A DNA stretch of 64,000 bases from Allocoprobacillus sp002160865 (GCF_042850985.1 NZ_AP031415.1:1984001-2048000); one strand, 5' to 3'; positions 14,539 to 24,218 are shown, counted from the first letter of the stretch. Program-made: numbers and translations. Notes: generated by a model not told the origin, from the letters alone.

Positions 14539-15757
14539 ACGCTCTTTTTAAAAAAATTATTGCTGTGACTTGCTTATTCTGCAAATATTCCATAACGATA
14601 TTCATAATAAGCTTCTTTAAGAGATATTGGCATTGGTGTTGCCAATACAGATATATTCCTAAATGATGATGTTTCTACCAATAAATTCATAATCTTTTCT
14701 GGCATCTCATTTCGTCTGTATCTGTACTTCATCTGTTTTCTTAGTATATTGAAGTTCAGATATCCCTGCAAATATCTCGTGCTTATGCCTTTTGTCTTTA
14801 TAATCAGACCGGCTACCTCAGTCATCATTTCGTTGATGACACCTAATGATTTACCATCTCTAGTCAGGTATCTCTTTTCTGTTGGTGAGGTCGGAACTTT
14901 GTTGTTGGTTGTTCCAAGATGATTTGCAAGCTGCTGTATGCATGACTTTGAATCAGAAATGATTTCTTTAATATCACCAAAATACATTTCATTTGATATA
15001 TATTTTTCAAAAGATTCGCTTCCAAGTCCTGTAATGTTCATGATCATATGATCATTTTCATCAACAGCACATATCACACTGACTTTATGATGTGATATAC
15101 CCCTAAATGCAGATTGTCCACCCCTTTTTTTAGAATATCTTGGCATATTATGAGGCATTGTTCCTTTCAGGTTGATACTCAGATATTGAGTATCAACTTC
15201 AATTTCTCCTGAAAGGATCTGATTATTGATGATTTCAGTAGCAGCATGATAAGGCTTGTGACGCATGTAAAAACATGTCGTCGTACTGACACCAAGAAAA
15301 TGTGCTTCATCTTCCAGTTTCATTTCAGAAATCTCCAGATCAATAAAAAGTATCCATTGCTCCATTGTAAGATGCGACCAACTGAAAAGTGTATGGGTTC
15401 TATCATTGAATGTTCTATGACACTCTTTGCATAGATATCTCTGACGCTCATTAGAATCTTTTCCGTTTTTCTTGACATGTGTTGATCCACAGATAGGACA
15501 AACCTGATCAGATGAATCAGTGTTATTTAGATTATTATTCAATAATGAAAACAAATAATCTATATAAAATTTATCTTTAGTTTTTAAGAAATCAATAACT
15601 TGTTTTTCATTAATCATAAGTATCGCCAATCCTTCTATGAAAAGTATAGCATATATGAAAAATAGATAACTTCTAAAACAATGGATAAACACCTAAAAAA
15701 CGGTGTTAAAATAAAAAAGTAATAATAGCAGCAACATTTTTATTAAAAAGAGCGTTT
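14539..15757 (-). mobile_element. IS1595-type insertion sequence
   Basis: The transposase gene is flanked by inverted repeats sharing AAACGCTCTTTTTAA at both ends, followed by more AT-rich similarity and (A/G)TTGCTG. The total is about 1.2 kb. I found no clear 8-bp target duplication: the flanks TTATTTTT and TTAAAAAT do not match. The insertion may therefore be old, or the ends may be misplaced by a few bases. It separates the LoaP-like pseudogene from the exopolysaccharide operon. Confidence 0.75.
14574..15617 (-). CDS. IS1595-family transposase
   Basis: A 347-aa product from ATG 15617 (MINEKQVIDFLKTKDKFYID). A zinc ribbon CPICG...CKEC (about residues 40-65) is followed by a helix-turn-helix region and an ISXO2-like DDE core. 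EVDTQYLSI near 145, ISDSKSCIQQ near 225 and YLNFNILRKQMK near 300 are the likely core motifs. The frame is intact. The frame stays open upstream to 15692, but this ATG begins the usual family N-terminus. Confidence 0.8.
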   Translation of the reverse strand: MINEKQVIDFLKTKDKFYIDYLFSLLNNNLNNTDSSDQVCPICGSTHVKKNGKDSNERQRYLCKECHRTFNDRTHTLFSWSHLTMEQWILFIDLEISEMKLEDEAHFLGVSTTTCFYMRHKPYHAATEIINNQILSGEIEVDTQYLSINLKGTMPHNMPRYSKKRGGQSAFRGISHHKVSVICAVDENDHMIMNITGLGSESFEKYISNEMYFGDIKEIISDSKSCIQQLANHLGTTNNKVPTSPTEKRYLTRDGKSLGVINEMMTEVAGLIIKTKGISTRYLQGYLNFNILRKQMKYRYRRNEMPEKIMNLLVETSSFRNISVLATPMPISLKEAYYEYRYGIFAE

Positions 15758-16055
15758 TTAAAAATGATTACGTTGAGTAATCGTCGCATTGTCACGTTGC
15801 TCAAATAATCTTTCATAAGAAAATACGGTCGAAATATATGTTTGAATATATATCTCGATAAATTGACTATACAATATTGCTAAAATATCTAGTTATCTCT
15901 TGATTTTTTCTGATTATTCAAGCATAATACATATGAAATATTTGGTCTTACAGAGGTCACATCACACATTAACACTTTTTAGTAAAAATTCAAGTGTCTT
16001 GTGACAATTAACACATATTTCGAATTTTTTTTAACACAAATATAAGGAGGTCTAT

Positions 16056-16748
16056 ATGGCTGAACAAGAAATGATGAAAAATGAAGATGAAATAGAAATT
16101 AATTTAGGGGAACTATTCGCATTATTAAAATCTAAATACAAAATGATTATCATTAGTATTTTAGTTACAACGATTATTGCTGGAGTTATTACAGTTTTTT
16201 TTATTGACAGAAAATATCAATCTACTGCCAGTATCTACCCTAAACCAGAAGTCACTGAAGGTATGGTTGACTACACACAAATTAATGCCAATAGCTTAAT
16301 GGTTAACAACTATATCGAAATGTTAAAAGGAAACAATATTCAAAGTCAGGTTGCTGAAAGTTTAGATATCACGACTGCAGAAGTTAGTAATAGTGTTACT
16401 ATTTCTAACCAAGCCAACACACAAATTATTAGTATTTCAGCAACTACAACTGATCCGGAACTGAGTAAGAGCATTGTAGATGAATTAGTTGATACTTTTA
16501 AGAAAGAAGCTAAAAACACTTTAAATATCAATAACATTTCTACAATTGATCAGGCACAAATTGCTGACACACCTGTATCACCAAATCTTAGAAAGAATCT
16601 TGTTATTGGAGCTTTAATTGGTGCTTTTATAAGTGTTGGTTATATTTTTATAAAGTTTATGTTAGATACACATATTCATAACAAAGAAGAAGCAGAAAAA
16701 TACCTTGGCATTCCTTGTTTAGGATCTATCCCTTACTTCGATAACTAA
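16056..16748 (+). CDS. Wzz/YveK-type chain-length and kinase-activator protein
   Basis: A 230-aa membrane protein with helices at about 33-55 and 178-200, flanking an extracellular domain: the Wzz layout. A short cytoplasmic tail (HIHNKEEAEKYLGIPCLGSI) matches the part that activates the partner tyrosine kinase in Gram-positive CpsC/YveK proteins. It sets polymer length and anchors the CpsD kinase. AAGGAGG precedes the ATG. It heads a four-gene operon with cpsB, cpsD and a GDSL protein separated by 1-3 bp or overlapping. The 290 bp upstream are AT-rich with no clear promoter that I can defend. Confidence 0.85.
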   Translation: MAEQEMMKNEDEIEINLGELFALLKSKYKMIIISILVTTIIAGVITVFFIDRKYQSTASIYPKPEVTEGMVDYTQINANSLMVNNYIEMLKGNNIQSQVAESLDITTAEVSNSVTISNQANTQIISISATTTDPELSKSIVDELVDTFKKEAKNTLNINNISTIDQAQIADTPVSPNLRKNLVIGALIGAFISVGYIFIKFMLDTHIHNKEEAEKYLGIPCLGSIPYFDN

Positions 16749-16749
16749 G

Positions 16750-17532
16750 ATGCAATTTATTGATATCCACGGTCACTATGCCTGGGACATCGATGACGGT
16801 ATTCCAACAAAAGAAGATGCTATAAAAGCATTAAAGATAGCCAAGGAAACCAACATTTCTGCTCTTGTTGCGACACCTCATGTTGTACCCGGTACTCATA
16901 CTGAAACTGATATACAGCATTTTAAAGATAGAATTGCTGAACTTAAAAAGCTTGCTGAAGAGTATCAAATCTATGTTTTTGAAGGTTGTGAACTTTTTTT
17001 AAATCATGATTGCATCGATGCAATCAATAATCATTATATGATTCCTATTGAAGATACATCTTATCTCCTCGTCGAATTTGATGTAAGAAAAGAACTCGGA
17101 GAAGAGTATGAAGTTGAAGATTATCTTTATGAAATAGACATCAAGGGATACACTCCTATCATTGCTCATGTTGAAAGATATTTCCCAAATGGCATTGATA
17201 CAGAACGTGTTGCTCAGTTGGTCGATAGTGGTTATGTTATTCAAATCAATGCTTCAAGTCTGTTAGGTATTCATGGTAAGACAGTTAAAAATAATGCTTT
17301 TGAATTATTAAATAATGGTTTTGCCCATGTCATTGCTTCAGATACACATCGTAGCAGTGGGCATCGTATTCCGTGTCTCAATGAAGTTTATCAGTTACTT
17401 TCAAAAAAATATGATTATCAGACATTAAAAACATTAATGTATGACAATCCTCTTCATATCTTACAAAACGAAGAAATTGAAAAGATTCAAGTTAATCAAT
17501 CTTTTTTCAAGAAATTATTTAAAAGGAGATAA
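16750..17532 (+). CDS. CpsB/YwqE-type PHP protein-tyrosine phosphatase
   Basis: A 260-aa PHP-domain metal-dependent phosphatase. DIHGHYAWDIDDG at 4-16 is the first metal site (usually DxHxHxxxxxDDG), ATPHVV follows near residue 40, HVERY near 140, and SDTHRS near 198. It dephosphorylates the CpsD-type tyrosine kinase and so tunes polysaccharide assembly. It starts 1 bp after the Wzz gene and ends 3 bp before the kinase gene, the usual order. The glycine in DIHGHY is a slight departure from the common serine. Confidence 0.88.
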   Translation: MQFIDIHGHYAWDIDDGIPTKEDAIKALKIAKETNISALVATPHVVPGTHTETDIQHFKDRIAELKKLAEEYQIYVFEGCELFLNHDCIDAINNHYMIPIEDTSYLLVEFDVRKELGEEYEVEDYLYEIDIKGYTPIIAHVERYFPNGIDTERVAQLVDSGYVIQINASSLLGIHGKTVKNNAFELLNNGFAHVIASDTHRSSGHRIPCLNEVYQLLSKKYDYQTLKTLMYDNPLHILQNEEIEKIQVNQSFFKKLFKRR

Positions 17533-17535
17533 CTT

Positions 17536-18246
17536 ATGGCTCAAAAGAAAAAAATTCGTAAAACTTTAAATATTCTAGATAAATCCAAAAGACAGTCACA
17601 GTTTGATTATGCAGAAGTTTTTAGACATATTCGTACCAATATTGAATTTTCTAATGTTGATAATCCTATAAAATCAATAGCTATTACTTCATCTCAACCA
17701 GGTGAAGCAAAATCTACAACAGCCATGAATCTAGCATTCATCTTTGCAACTAAATATAAAAAAGTCTTAATTATTGACTGTGACCTTAGAAAAACAATGT
17801 TACATAGATATATGAAACTCTCTAATTCACATGGTCTTACTGATGCCTTGATAGAATTTGGAAAAACACACCGCTTTAATGATGAATATTTCCAAACAGT
17901 AAAAGATCAATCTTTTTCTGGATTACTATACGTTTTAACAGCAGGTATTCATGTGCCTAATCCTTCTGAGCTTCTTAGCTCTGATACTTTTAAAGAATAT
18001 ATGAAGATCTTAAAACAAAACTTTGATTTCATTATTATAGACTGTGCGCCAATTGGTTCTATTTCAGATGCTATTCCAGTTGGTAATGCAGTTGATGGAA
18101 CAATCTTTGTTGTTTCTGCAAAGGATACAAAACGTAAAGATGCCGCTCAATGTGTTGATCTATTAAAACGTAGTAATGTCAATGTTATTGGGAGCGTTTT
18201 AACAAAAGCCGAATCTGGTTCTGGTTCATATCATTATTATTACTAA
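17536..18246 (+). CDS. CpsD/YwqD-type bacterial tyrosine kinase
   Basis: A 236-aa BY-kinase. Walker A TSSQPGEAKST (about 51-61), Walker A' LIIDCDLR (about 79-86) and Walker B IIIDCAP (about 169-175) are present. The C-terminal tail GSGSYHYYY carries the tyrosine cluster that is autophosphorylated. The family needs the Wzz-type transmembrane activator encoded two genes upstream and is reversed by the PHP phosphatase next to it. The last base is shared with the start of the following gene. It is intact and ordinary for the family. Confidence 0.9.
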   Translation: MAQKKKIRKTLNILDKSKRQSQFDYAEVFRHIRTNIEFSNVDNPIKSIAITSSQPGEAKSTTAMNLAFIFATKYKKVLIIDCDLRKTMLHRYMKLSNSHGLTDALIEFGKTHRFNDEYFQTVKDQSFSGLLYVLTAGIHVPNPSELLSSDTFKEYMKILKQNFDFIIIDCAPIGSISDAIPVGNAVDGTIFVVSAKDTKRKDAAQCVDLLKRSNVNVIGSVLTKAESGSGSYHYYY

Positions 18247-19238
18247 TGAAGAAACTATCATTTCCTTTAATTGTTATTCTTCTCATATGTATTATTTTGA
18301 CCCTTATTGGTTATAATACATTGATTACACGTAATGAAAGTAAAAAATATCAGAACCTCCAAAAAGATCAACCAGTATCTTCAAAACCAACCAGCGATCA
18401 AACTATTTACTGCATTGGAGATAGTTTAACACTTGAATCTCATGCTTATCCCACTTATCTATCACAACTTACAAACTGCAACATTGAAACTTTTGGTGGT
18501 CAAAAAGATCAGACAATAGATTTAGCTATTAGAGTAGGAAGAACAAAAATATATACTCATGATATAACAATTCCAGCTCAGACAGATCCTGTTGAAATCA
18601 CTTTATATGATGAAGATCATGATAAATTAGATGTTCTCAAAAATAAAGGAAGTAATTTTTCAAATGTAGAAATCAAGGGAATCAGTGGTATTTTAAAATA
18701 TGATGATGAAAAGGATATTCATACTTTTACAAGGGATGAAGCTGGTAATGAAACATCAATTGACGATTATACACAAATCACAACTGACTTCCCTAGTTTT
18801 GATAAAAATGGTATTGCAGTTATTTTTACAGGAACCTATGATCCTTATGAATCAGGTAGCATATTTAAAACGATTACATATCAACGCGCTATACTTAACC
18901 AACTCGGTATCAAAAAATATATTGTTGTTTCTCTTACATCTAAACGAACATTTCAAATCGTTAACGATATGAATGCAGTCTTAGAAGAAGAACATGAAGA
19001 ACATTTCTTATCATTTAGAGATTATTTATTAAAGAACGGATTAAAAGATGCAAATATCACCCCAACAGATGGTGATCAGGATGATTTAGATAAAGGATAT
19101 ATTCCTCGCAGTTTGTTACGTGATAATCTTGTAGATGGAAATGAAGATTTCCACGAACTTCTAGCCAAACAAATCATTGAAAAAATGCAAGATTTAAAAT
19201 ACCTTGATAAGCAAGATATAAAAGCAACACAAGATTAA
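18246..19238 (+). CDS. Membrane-anchored GDSL/SGNH-like protein
   Basis: A 330-aa protein with one N-terminal membrane anchor (about 5-24) and a secreted domain. CIGDSLT at about 56-62 resembles block I of SGNH hydrolases, with GGQ near 85. A late Asp-x-x-His pair is not obvious: GNEDFHELLA near 300 is a candidate. It overlaps the kinase gene by 1 nt, so it belongs to the exopolysaccharide operon. Acetyl or ester editing of the polymer is a reasonable guess, not shown. The operon then ends at a terminator, with no glycosyltransferases. Confidence 0.65.
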   Translation: MKKLSFPLIVILLICIILTLIGYNTLITRNESKKYQNLQKDQPVSSKPTSDQTIYCIGDSLTLESHAYPTYLSQLTNCNIETFGGQKDQTIDLAIRVGRTKIYTHDITIPAQTDPVEITLYDEDHDKLDVLKNKGSNFSNVEIKGISGILKYDDEKDIHTFTRDEAGNETSIDDYTQITTDFPSFDKNGIAVIFTGTYDPYESGSIFKTITYQRAILNQLGIKKYIVVSLTSKRTFQIVNDMNAVLEEEHEEHFLSFRDYLLKNGLKDANITPTDGDQDDLDKGYIPRSLLRDNLVDGNEDFHELLAKQIIEKMQDLKYLDKQDIKATQD

Positions 19239-19256
19239 AAATATTGATTTCAATTC

Positions 19257-19300
19257 AAACCAGAAACTTATATCTATAGGATATTTCTTTCTGGTTTTTA
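19257..19300 (+). terminator. Terminator of the exopolysaccharide regulatory operon
   Basis: AAACCAGAAA pairs with TTTCTGGTTT and is followed by TTTTAA, about 20 bp after the GDSL gene stop. It closes the four-gene operon. Confidence 0.75.
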
Positions 19301-19924
19301 AATTCAAGAACTACAATTTATACATTTTATTTATTATGATATATAATAAACGATTTTGTATCTAGTGCCTATACAACTGTTTTTATCTTGGCATATTATT
19401 ATATTTTCTACTCAACTCAATTAATCAGATTTCTTTAATTGAAATTATACATAAGCACGTATATATTAAATTCTATAAAAAATAAATTCCTAGTATTAAA
19501 GATTATTGACTGTTTAAATTGGTAATGATTAGATATAAGTACTACTCACCTACCCGTTGAACAGTTTTTTTGCTTCTTTATAACATAATTTATAATGATG
19601 TTAAATCACTATCTAAACTTTTATATCAATTATCACAAAAATAAGCACAGGTAACTATTTTAATGATGATACAATATAACATTATATCATCAATTTTTAC
19701 ATTCATTTATGATTGGTATGATAATTTTTATACGCACTTTCAATAAAATCAGTTATTATATTAATCTAAAAAGCTCAACCTTTTAGTTATACTCTTAACA
19801 AATTTTAAATAACTATAAATAGTATCTCAAAGTAACTGACTAAAGCTTTTTCGTACATATACTCATGGTATTTTACTTATACAAATGTTATAATAAAACA
19901 AGAAAAGAAAGCAGGTGAAAATGT
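19301..19924. other. AT-rich noncoding stretch
   Basis: About 620 bp with no supportable gene on either strand. At 19508-19570 ACTGTT and AACAGT flank about 45 nt and end in TTTTTTT, a possible weak terminator or small structured RNA. TATAATAAAACAAG at about 19888 and AGGTGAAA just before 19925 probably belong to the next gene. The rest may be decayed sequence. Confidence 0.4.
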
Positions 19925-21490
19925 ATGGGTTTATATCTCAATCCAAGAAATGACAGTTTTCAACAGGCAATTAACAATCCTATATATGTAGATAAATCAT
20001 TACTGATTAACTATACAAATCAATTAATAGGTACCGGTGATAATAAGCTATGTGTATCAAGACCTAGACGCTTTGGAAAGAGTACAGATGCCAATATGCT
20101 TGTTGCCTATTACTCTAAAGGTTGTGATTCTCATCATATTTTTGATTCACTCAAAATCAGTCAAACTACTCATTATTTAAAACATCTTAATCAGCATCAT
20201 GTCATTCATATCAATATGCAGGATTTTTTAAGCAAGACTCATGACATCAATAAAATGATTTTACTTCTCGCCAAATTGATATTTAGAGAAATTAAGAAAG
20301 TCTTTTCAGATGTCGATTATATTGATTCATCAGATCTTATTCAAATCATGGAAGATGTTTATGTTGAAGCAAGTGCAAGATTTATTTTTATCATAGATGA
20401 ATGGGATTGCATCTTTAGAGAGTACAAGCAAGATAAAGAAGCACAGAAACAATATCTTGATTTCTTAAGAAATCTATTGAAAGATAAACCTTATGTAGAA
20501 CTTGCTTATATGACAGGTATACTACCTATAAAAAAATACGGGACACACAGTGCCTTGAACATGTTTGAAGAAATCTCAATGATTGATCCGGGATTATTAT
20601 CTGAATTTATGGGATTTACTGAAACCGAAGTTCAGAATCTTTGTATTCAATATAACGTGAATTATGATGAAATGAAGCAGTGGTATGATGGATATCATAT
20701 GACAAATGATATTTCAACTTTTTCTCCACGCTCTGTTGTTTCTTCAATAGTCAGAAAACAATTTGGAAATTACTGGACATCTACTGAAACTTATGAAGCC
20801 CTGCAGGTTTATATAGATATGAACTTTGATGATTTAAAGGATAATATCGTTCAATTATTGTCAGGGGAGAGTATAGATGTGAATACAAGTAAGTTCCAAA
20901 ATGATATGACAACATTCAAATCAAAGGACGATGTCTTGACACTTCTGATTCATTTGGGTTATTTAGGATATAATAATTCAGACCATACATGTTATATTCC
21001 TAATAAGGAAGTATCAACAAGCTTTATTGATTCCATAGAAGATTCAAACTGGGAAGAAACGACAAAGGCATTATTAAACAGTCGTGAACTTTTAGAAGCA
21101 ACATGGAGAAAAGATGAAGAAGGCGTTGCAAGATATATCGAAGAAGCCCATCTCAATACATCAATACTGACCTACAACAATGAAAATGCATTGTCATATA
21201 CACTTGCTTTAGCATATATCTATGCCAGAAATCATTATACAATGATAAGAGAAATGCCAACAGGTAAAGGGTTTGCGGATATTGTTTTGATTCCATATCG
21301 AGATAAACCAGCTATGATCATAGAGCTGAAATGGAATCAAGAAATCAAGACAGCGATAGATCAAATCAAAGAAAAGAAATATCCAAAAGGATTAGAGAAG
21401 TATAAAGATAACTTACTGATTGTAGGAATCAGTTATGACAAGAAAACAAAAAAACATACATGTCATATTGAAAAGAACACCACTGAATGA
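19925..21490 (+). CDS. AAA-ATPase-like/PD-(D/E)XK family protein
   Basis: A 521-aa protein of the widespread gut-Firmicute family that pairs an N-terminal AAA-ATPase-like domain with a C-terminal PD-(D/E)XK nuclease-like domain. VDKSLLI and the P-loop SRPRRFGKST (about 43-52) are at the front, IIDEWD (about 157) is Walker B-like, and GFADIVLIP...MIIELKW (about 460-484) is the nuclease-like core. Function is undemonstrated. A role in mobile-element biology or defence is often suggested. Ribosome site CAGGTG lies upstream. A terminator overlaps its end. Confidence 0.75.
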   Translation: MGLYLNPRNDSFQQAINNPIYVDKSLLINYTNQLIGTGDNKLCVSRPRRFGKSTDANMLVAYYSKGCDSHHIFDSLKISQTTHYLKHLNQHHVIHINMQDFLSKTHDINKMILLLAKLIFREIKKVFSDVDYIDSSDLIQIMEDVYVEASARFIFIIDEWDCIFREYKQDKEAQKQYLDFLRNLLKDKPYVELAYMTGILPIKKYGTHSALNMFEEISMIDPGLLSEFMGFTETEVQNLCIQYNVNYDEMKQWYDGYHMTNDISTFSPRSVVSSIVRKQFGNYWTSTETYEALQVYIDMNFDDLKDNIVQLLSGESIDVNTSKFQNDMTTFKSKDDVLTLLIHLGYLGYNNSDHTCYIPNKEVSTSFIDSIEDSNWEETTKALLNSRELLEATWRKDEEGVARYIEEAHLNTSILTYNNENALSYTLALAYIYARNHYTMIREMPTGKGFADIVLIPYRDKPAMIIELKWNQEIKTAIDQIKEKKYPKGLEKYKDNLLIVGISYDKKTKKHTCHIEKNTTE

Positions 21491-21510
21491 TAACTCTGGT
21501 GTTCTTTTTA
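21472..21510 (+). terminator. Terminator after the AAA/PD-(D/E)XK gene
   Basis: AAAGAACACCA pairs with TGGTGTTCTTT, followed by TTTATC. The stem begins inside the coding end of the gene. Confidence 0.8.
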
Positions 21511-21554
21511 TCTTTTATGATACAATTTTATTCAATAAATACATATTCCTATTC

Positions 21555-21821
21555 CTAAAAAGGCACATCATCATCAAAATCAAACAAATCATCAAGAGTA
21601 CGATATTCAATACGGTTTAACTCTTTTAAATAAGTAAGACCTGCTTGTAGATTCATTATTGTATTTTGACTAAAATGAGATAAATAATGTGTACATCCAA
21701 AAAACAAACGCTTTGTTTTTCTATAATAAACTAGTTCTATTGGTTCATTACAACAAAGATATGATAACTTCTTATATGGTAAAGAGGATTTCGTCAATTG
21801 ACTCACTGCAATGGTAACCAC
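21555..21821 (-). CDS. Small unknown protein, possible fragment with partial zinc-ribbon look
   Basis: An 88-aa frame beginning at GTG. YLCCNEPIEL and RLFFGCTHYLSHF recall a topoisomerase-type C4 finger (C..C...KxxFFGC), but two cysteines are missing. The acidic C-terminus is LDDLFDFDDDVPF. No strong ribosome site precedes the GTG, and another frame upstream (ADRTIGEAIKILCNAKQMKW) reads smoothly for 25 codons after the preceding gene. A frameshifted third gene of the operon is therefore possible. It follows the coiled-coil pair by about 55 bp on the same strand. Confidence 0.45.
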   Translation of the reverse strand: MVTIAVSQLTKSSLPYKKLSYLCCNEPIELVYYRKTKRLFFGCTHYLSHFSQNTIMNLQAGLTYLKELNRIEYRTLDDLFDFDDDVPF

Positions 21822-21876
21822 TTCATTTGCTTTGCATTACACAATATTTTTATTGCTTCACCTATTGTTCTATCGG

Positions 21877-23151
21877 CTAAAAGAAATATTTTCTAAATTG
21901 TCGATAAACTTGTCGACAGGCATTTTGATCACTCGGTGTTGAAGCAAGGGTTGATTGATATCTGGAATTATCAAAGAACATGACCAGATGATGTTTACTC
22001 TTATCTCCTTTCATAAAAATACCATATTTTTTTAATTTATTAAAATCATAACTACTAATAAGCGTTCTTAATATCTTTTCTAAATACATATCTCTTGTTC
22101 CATCTTTTGGATTTTGATTTAAAATATCTTTTAATAAACACAAATCCTCTTTTTCAACATGATTCTTTTTCACATCATCTTCTAACATATCTAACAAAAT
22201 ATCTTTTTGTTCAGCTTGATAATATTCCGGAATATCTCCTTTATCTAAAAGCGTATAATTATCTTGAAAAGATAGTTCTTCTTCTAATATTTCATTTTGC
22301 ATCTGTAACACATTTAATTCACTCTCTAGTCCACTAATCAACGCACAATATTTCTCTTTTTCTTCTTCCAATTTATCAATTTCTTCCCCTAATTGATCAA
22401 TCGTCTGTTTTTCATAATCTTGTGCAAACTGTCTTAAATTATCTAAGTAGTTTTTCTCTAAATAGCGAAAACTATATGCATTTCCATATTGTCTTTGTTT
22501 TAAATATAAAGTCAATTGATGTAAAATACGCTGTTGTAATTGATCCTGTGACTCCTTTTTAGCAAACCTATATGTTTTATAATCTCCATTTAAATAATAA
22601 ATAATCACTCGACTATTAGTCAAAATCTTTTGACAATGCTTTGTCATCCAATGGCCAACTTCTTGATTGTCTTCATAAAAAACATAAGCAATTCCCCTTA
22701 ATTGTTGAGCCAGATAAAATGGATCAACAACCTTTTCATAACGAATATAAAGAATCGGTAGTTGAGTTCCTCCATCCAACCATTGTATGACCTGTTGTTT
22801 ATTTTCATGACAAATTTTTATAGGTTGATTACTTAAAGAAATTTCCTTATCCTTAATCAAATGTTTTGACAATAATTCATCAATATACCGATATCCTTTT
22901 TGATAACCATCATTATGAATACATAGACCTCCCTCTTTTTCATTATAAATGTATTCCATACGATGATATAAATGGACAACAACACTTCCATCATGAGGAT
23001 ATTGATAAATATCATAACAATGATTTTCTATCCTTTTTGGATTATAATCTATATCTTGATACTCTATACCATAGACTTGAAACAAAGACTCTATAAATTG
23101 AGAAATCGTCCATTTCTCTTTCAATTCCAGATAAGTTGAAAATGATTTCAT
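21877..23151 (-). CDS. Unrecognised coiled-coil protein B of a two-gene operon
   Basis: A 424-aa cytosolic protein, family unknown to me. An N-terminal domain (about 1-120) and a central alpha/beta segment (LPILYIRYEK, then FYLAQQLRGIAYVFYED, about 131-165) precede a coiled coil (about 250-300, IDKLEEEKEKYCALISGLES). The C-terminal domain ends HHLVMFFDNSRYQSTL...YRQFRKYFF. The central segment resembles that of its neighbour (PLIYMRTRWI, LAREVLGLAHVCYC), so the two are divergent paralogues. Its start overlaps the upstream gene's stop by 4 nt. Codon use fits the chromosome. Confidence 0.75.
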   Translation of the reverse strand: MKSFSTYLELKEKWTISQFIESLFQVYGIEYQDIDYNPKRIENHCYDIYQYPHDGSVVVHLYHRMEYIYNEKEGGLCIHNDGYQKGYRYIDELLSKHLIKDKEISLSNQPIKICHENKQQVIQWLDGGTQLPILYIRYEKVVDPFYLAQQLRGIAYVFYEDNQEVGHWMTKHCQKILTNSRVIIYYLNGDYKTYRFAKKESQDQLQQRILHQLTLYLKQRQYGNAYSFRYLEKNYLDNLRQFAQDYEKQTIDQLGEEIDKLEEEKEKYCALISGLESELNVLQMQNEILEEELSFQDNYTLLDKGDIPEYYQAEQKDILLDMLEDDVKKNHVEKEDLCLLKDILNQNPKDGTRDMYLEKILRTLISSYDFNKLKKYGIFMKGDKSKHHLVMFFDNSRYQSTLASTPSDQNACRQVYRQFRKYFF

Positions 23152-24218
23152 AGTTTTCCTCCATTCTTTTCAAGAATCGCATGAAGAATATCTAAGCGAC
23201 GATAAATTTCATGTGTTGCTTCTAATTCATTAGCTTTATGTTGAATATACTGCAAAAGTTTTTGACGATAAGTGATAACCTTTTCCATATCATCAATAGC
23301 TAACAATGTCGTTCCATGATGATTATGAATTTGTGAAAGTTGATCATTCTTTTGTTTTTGTTCTTCAATATCTTCCAACAGCATATGATAAAATTCTTTC
23401 AATTCATTGATTTCTTGTCGACGACGCATAATTTCTTCCTGAAATTCCTGTTGATATTCTTGACTATTCTTGATTGCTGAATTTTGTTGATGATAAAGCC
23501 ATTTTTGATATAGTGAATCATATGAAGGCATGACATTTTTATATTGTTGAATCGTCATGTTTCTTAAAAGTTCATTGATTTCTCGAATCTGATAATGATA
23601 AGCTATTTTCTTATTTAACTGACAAAAGTGACTCTCCTGACCATCTATAATTTCTATGCACCCTTCTTCTTTTTGTTGTATACAATAACAAACATGTGCC
23701 AAGCCTAAGACTTCTCTTGCTAAACGATTAGCATCAATCCATCTTGTACGCATATAAATCAGGGGCTTTTTTGTTTTCACTTCTTTTAATTGATTAACAT
23801 TAATTATACGATGTGCTTGATTATTAAAAGAATAAACATCATCTTCAATATAAGGTGATGTCATTATTGTTTTAAATAATGCAGGTATAGATACAGCAGA
23901 AATATAACGGGATTCATTAGAAGTTTCTTTAGAAAAACGTAAATGTATTGTTTCATCAATTAAATCATAAATAATTTCCACTATAAAGTGTGTATTTTTA
24001 TAATTATCTTTTGTTGAAAAATAAAGCGTAAGATATCGCTGTTCAAAAATTTGTATATTTAATATTTTATGGTCAATCTCATATTGAAAAGGAATACGCC
24101 CATCATAATTTAAACCATTCATTTTATTTTTAGAATGTTCCAGCCACTCCAGTAACATATCAATAAGTTTATCTTGTGTTAAGTGTTTTGTTTGAAACTG
24201 ACTATAATAACAAAGCAT
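23148..24218 (-). CDS. Unrecognised coiled-coil protein A of a two-gene operon
   Basis: A protein of about 356 aa from ATG 24218 behind AAGGATG; a GTG at 24227 is an alternative. It has an N-terminal alpha/beta domain (1-150) and a central PLIYMRTRWIDANRLAREVLGLAHV segment that it shares in pattern with the next gene. A long helical coiled-coil half (about 255-345, rich in E, Q and K) follows. There is no signal peptide, membrane helix, P-loop or obvious nuclease motif. The overlap with the second gene points to a stable complex. Its position beside an AAA/PD-(D/E)XK gene hints at defence, but nothing in the sequence proves it. Confidence 0.75.
   Translation of the reverse strand: MLCYYSQFQTKHLTQDKLIDMLLEWLEHSKNKMNGLNYDGRIPFQYEIDHKILNIQIFEQRYLTLYFSTKDNYKNTHFIVEIIYDLIDETIHLRFSKETSNESRYISAVSIPALFKTIMTSPYIEDDVYSFNNQAHRIINVNQLKEVKTKKPLIYMRTRWIDANRLAREVLGLAHVCYCIQQKEEGCIEIIDGQESHFCQLNKKIAYHYQIREINELLRNMTIQQYKNVMPSYDSLYQKWLYHQQNSAIKNSQEYQQEFQEEIMRRRQEINELKEFYHMLLEDIEEQKQKNDQLSQIHNHHGTTLLAIDDMEKVITYRQKLLQYIQHKANELEATHEIYRRLDILHAILEKNGGKL

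Noticed and set aside
14531..15765. 8-bp target duplication of the IS1595-type element
   Set aside because: The flanks next to the inverted repeats are both AT-rich but do not match base for base.
19508..19570. Possible small RNA or riboswitch (ACTGTT...AACAGT then T-run)
   Set aside because: The stem is short with a large loop and matches no riboswitch pattern that I know; kept only as a note in the gap entry.
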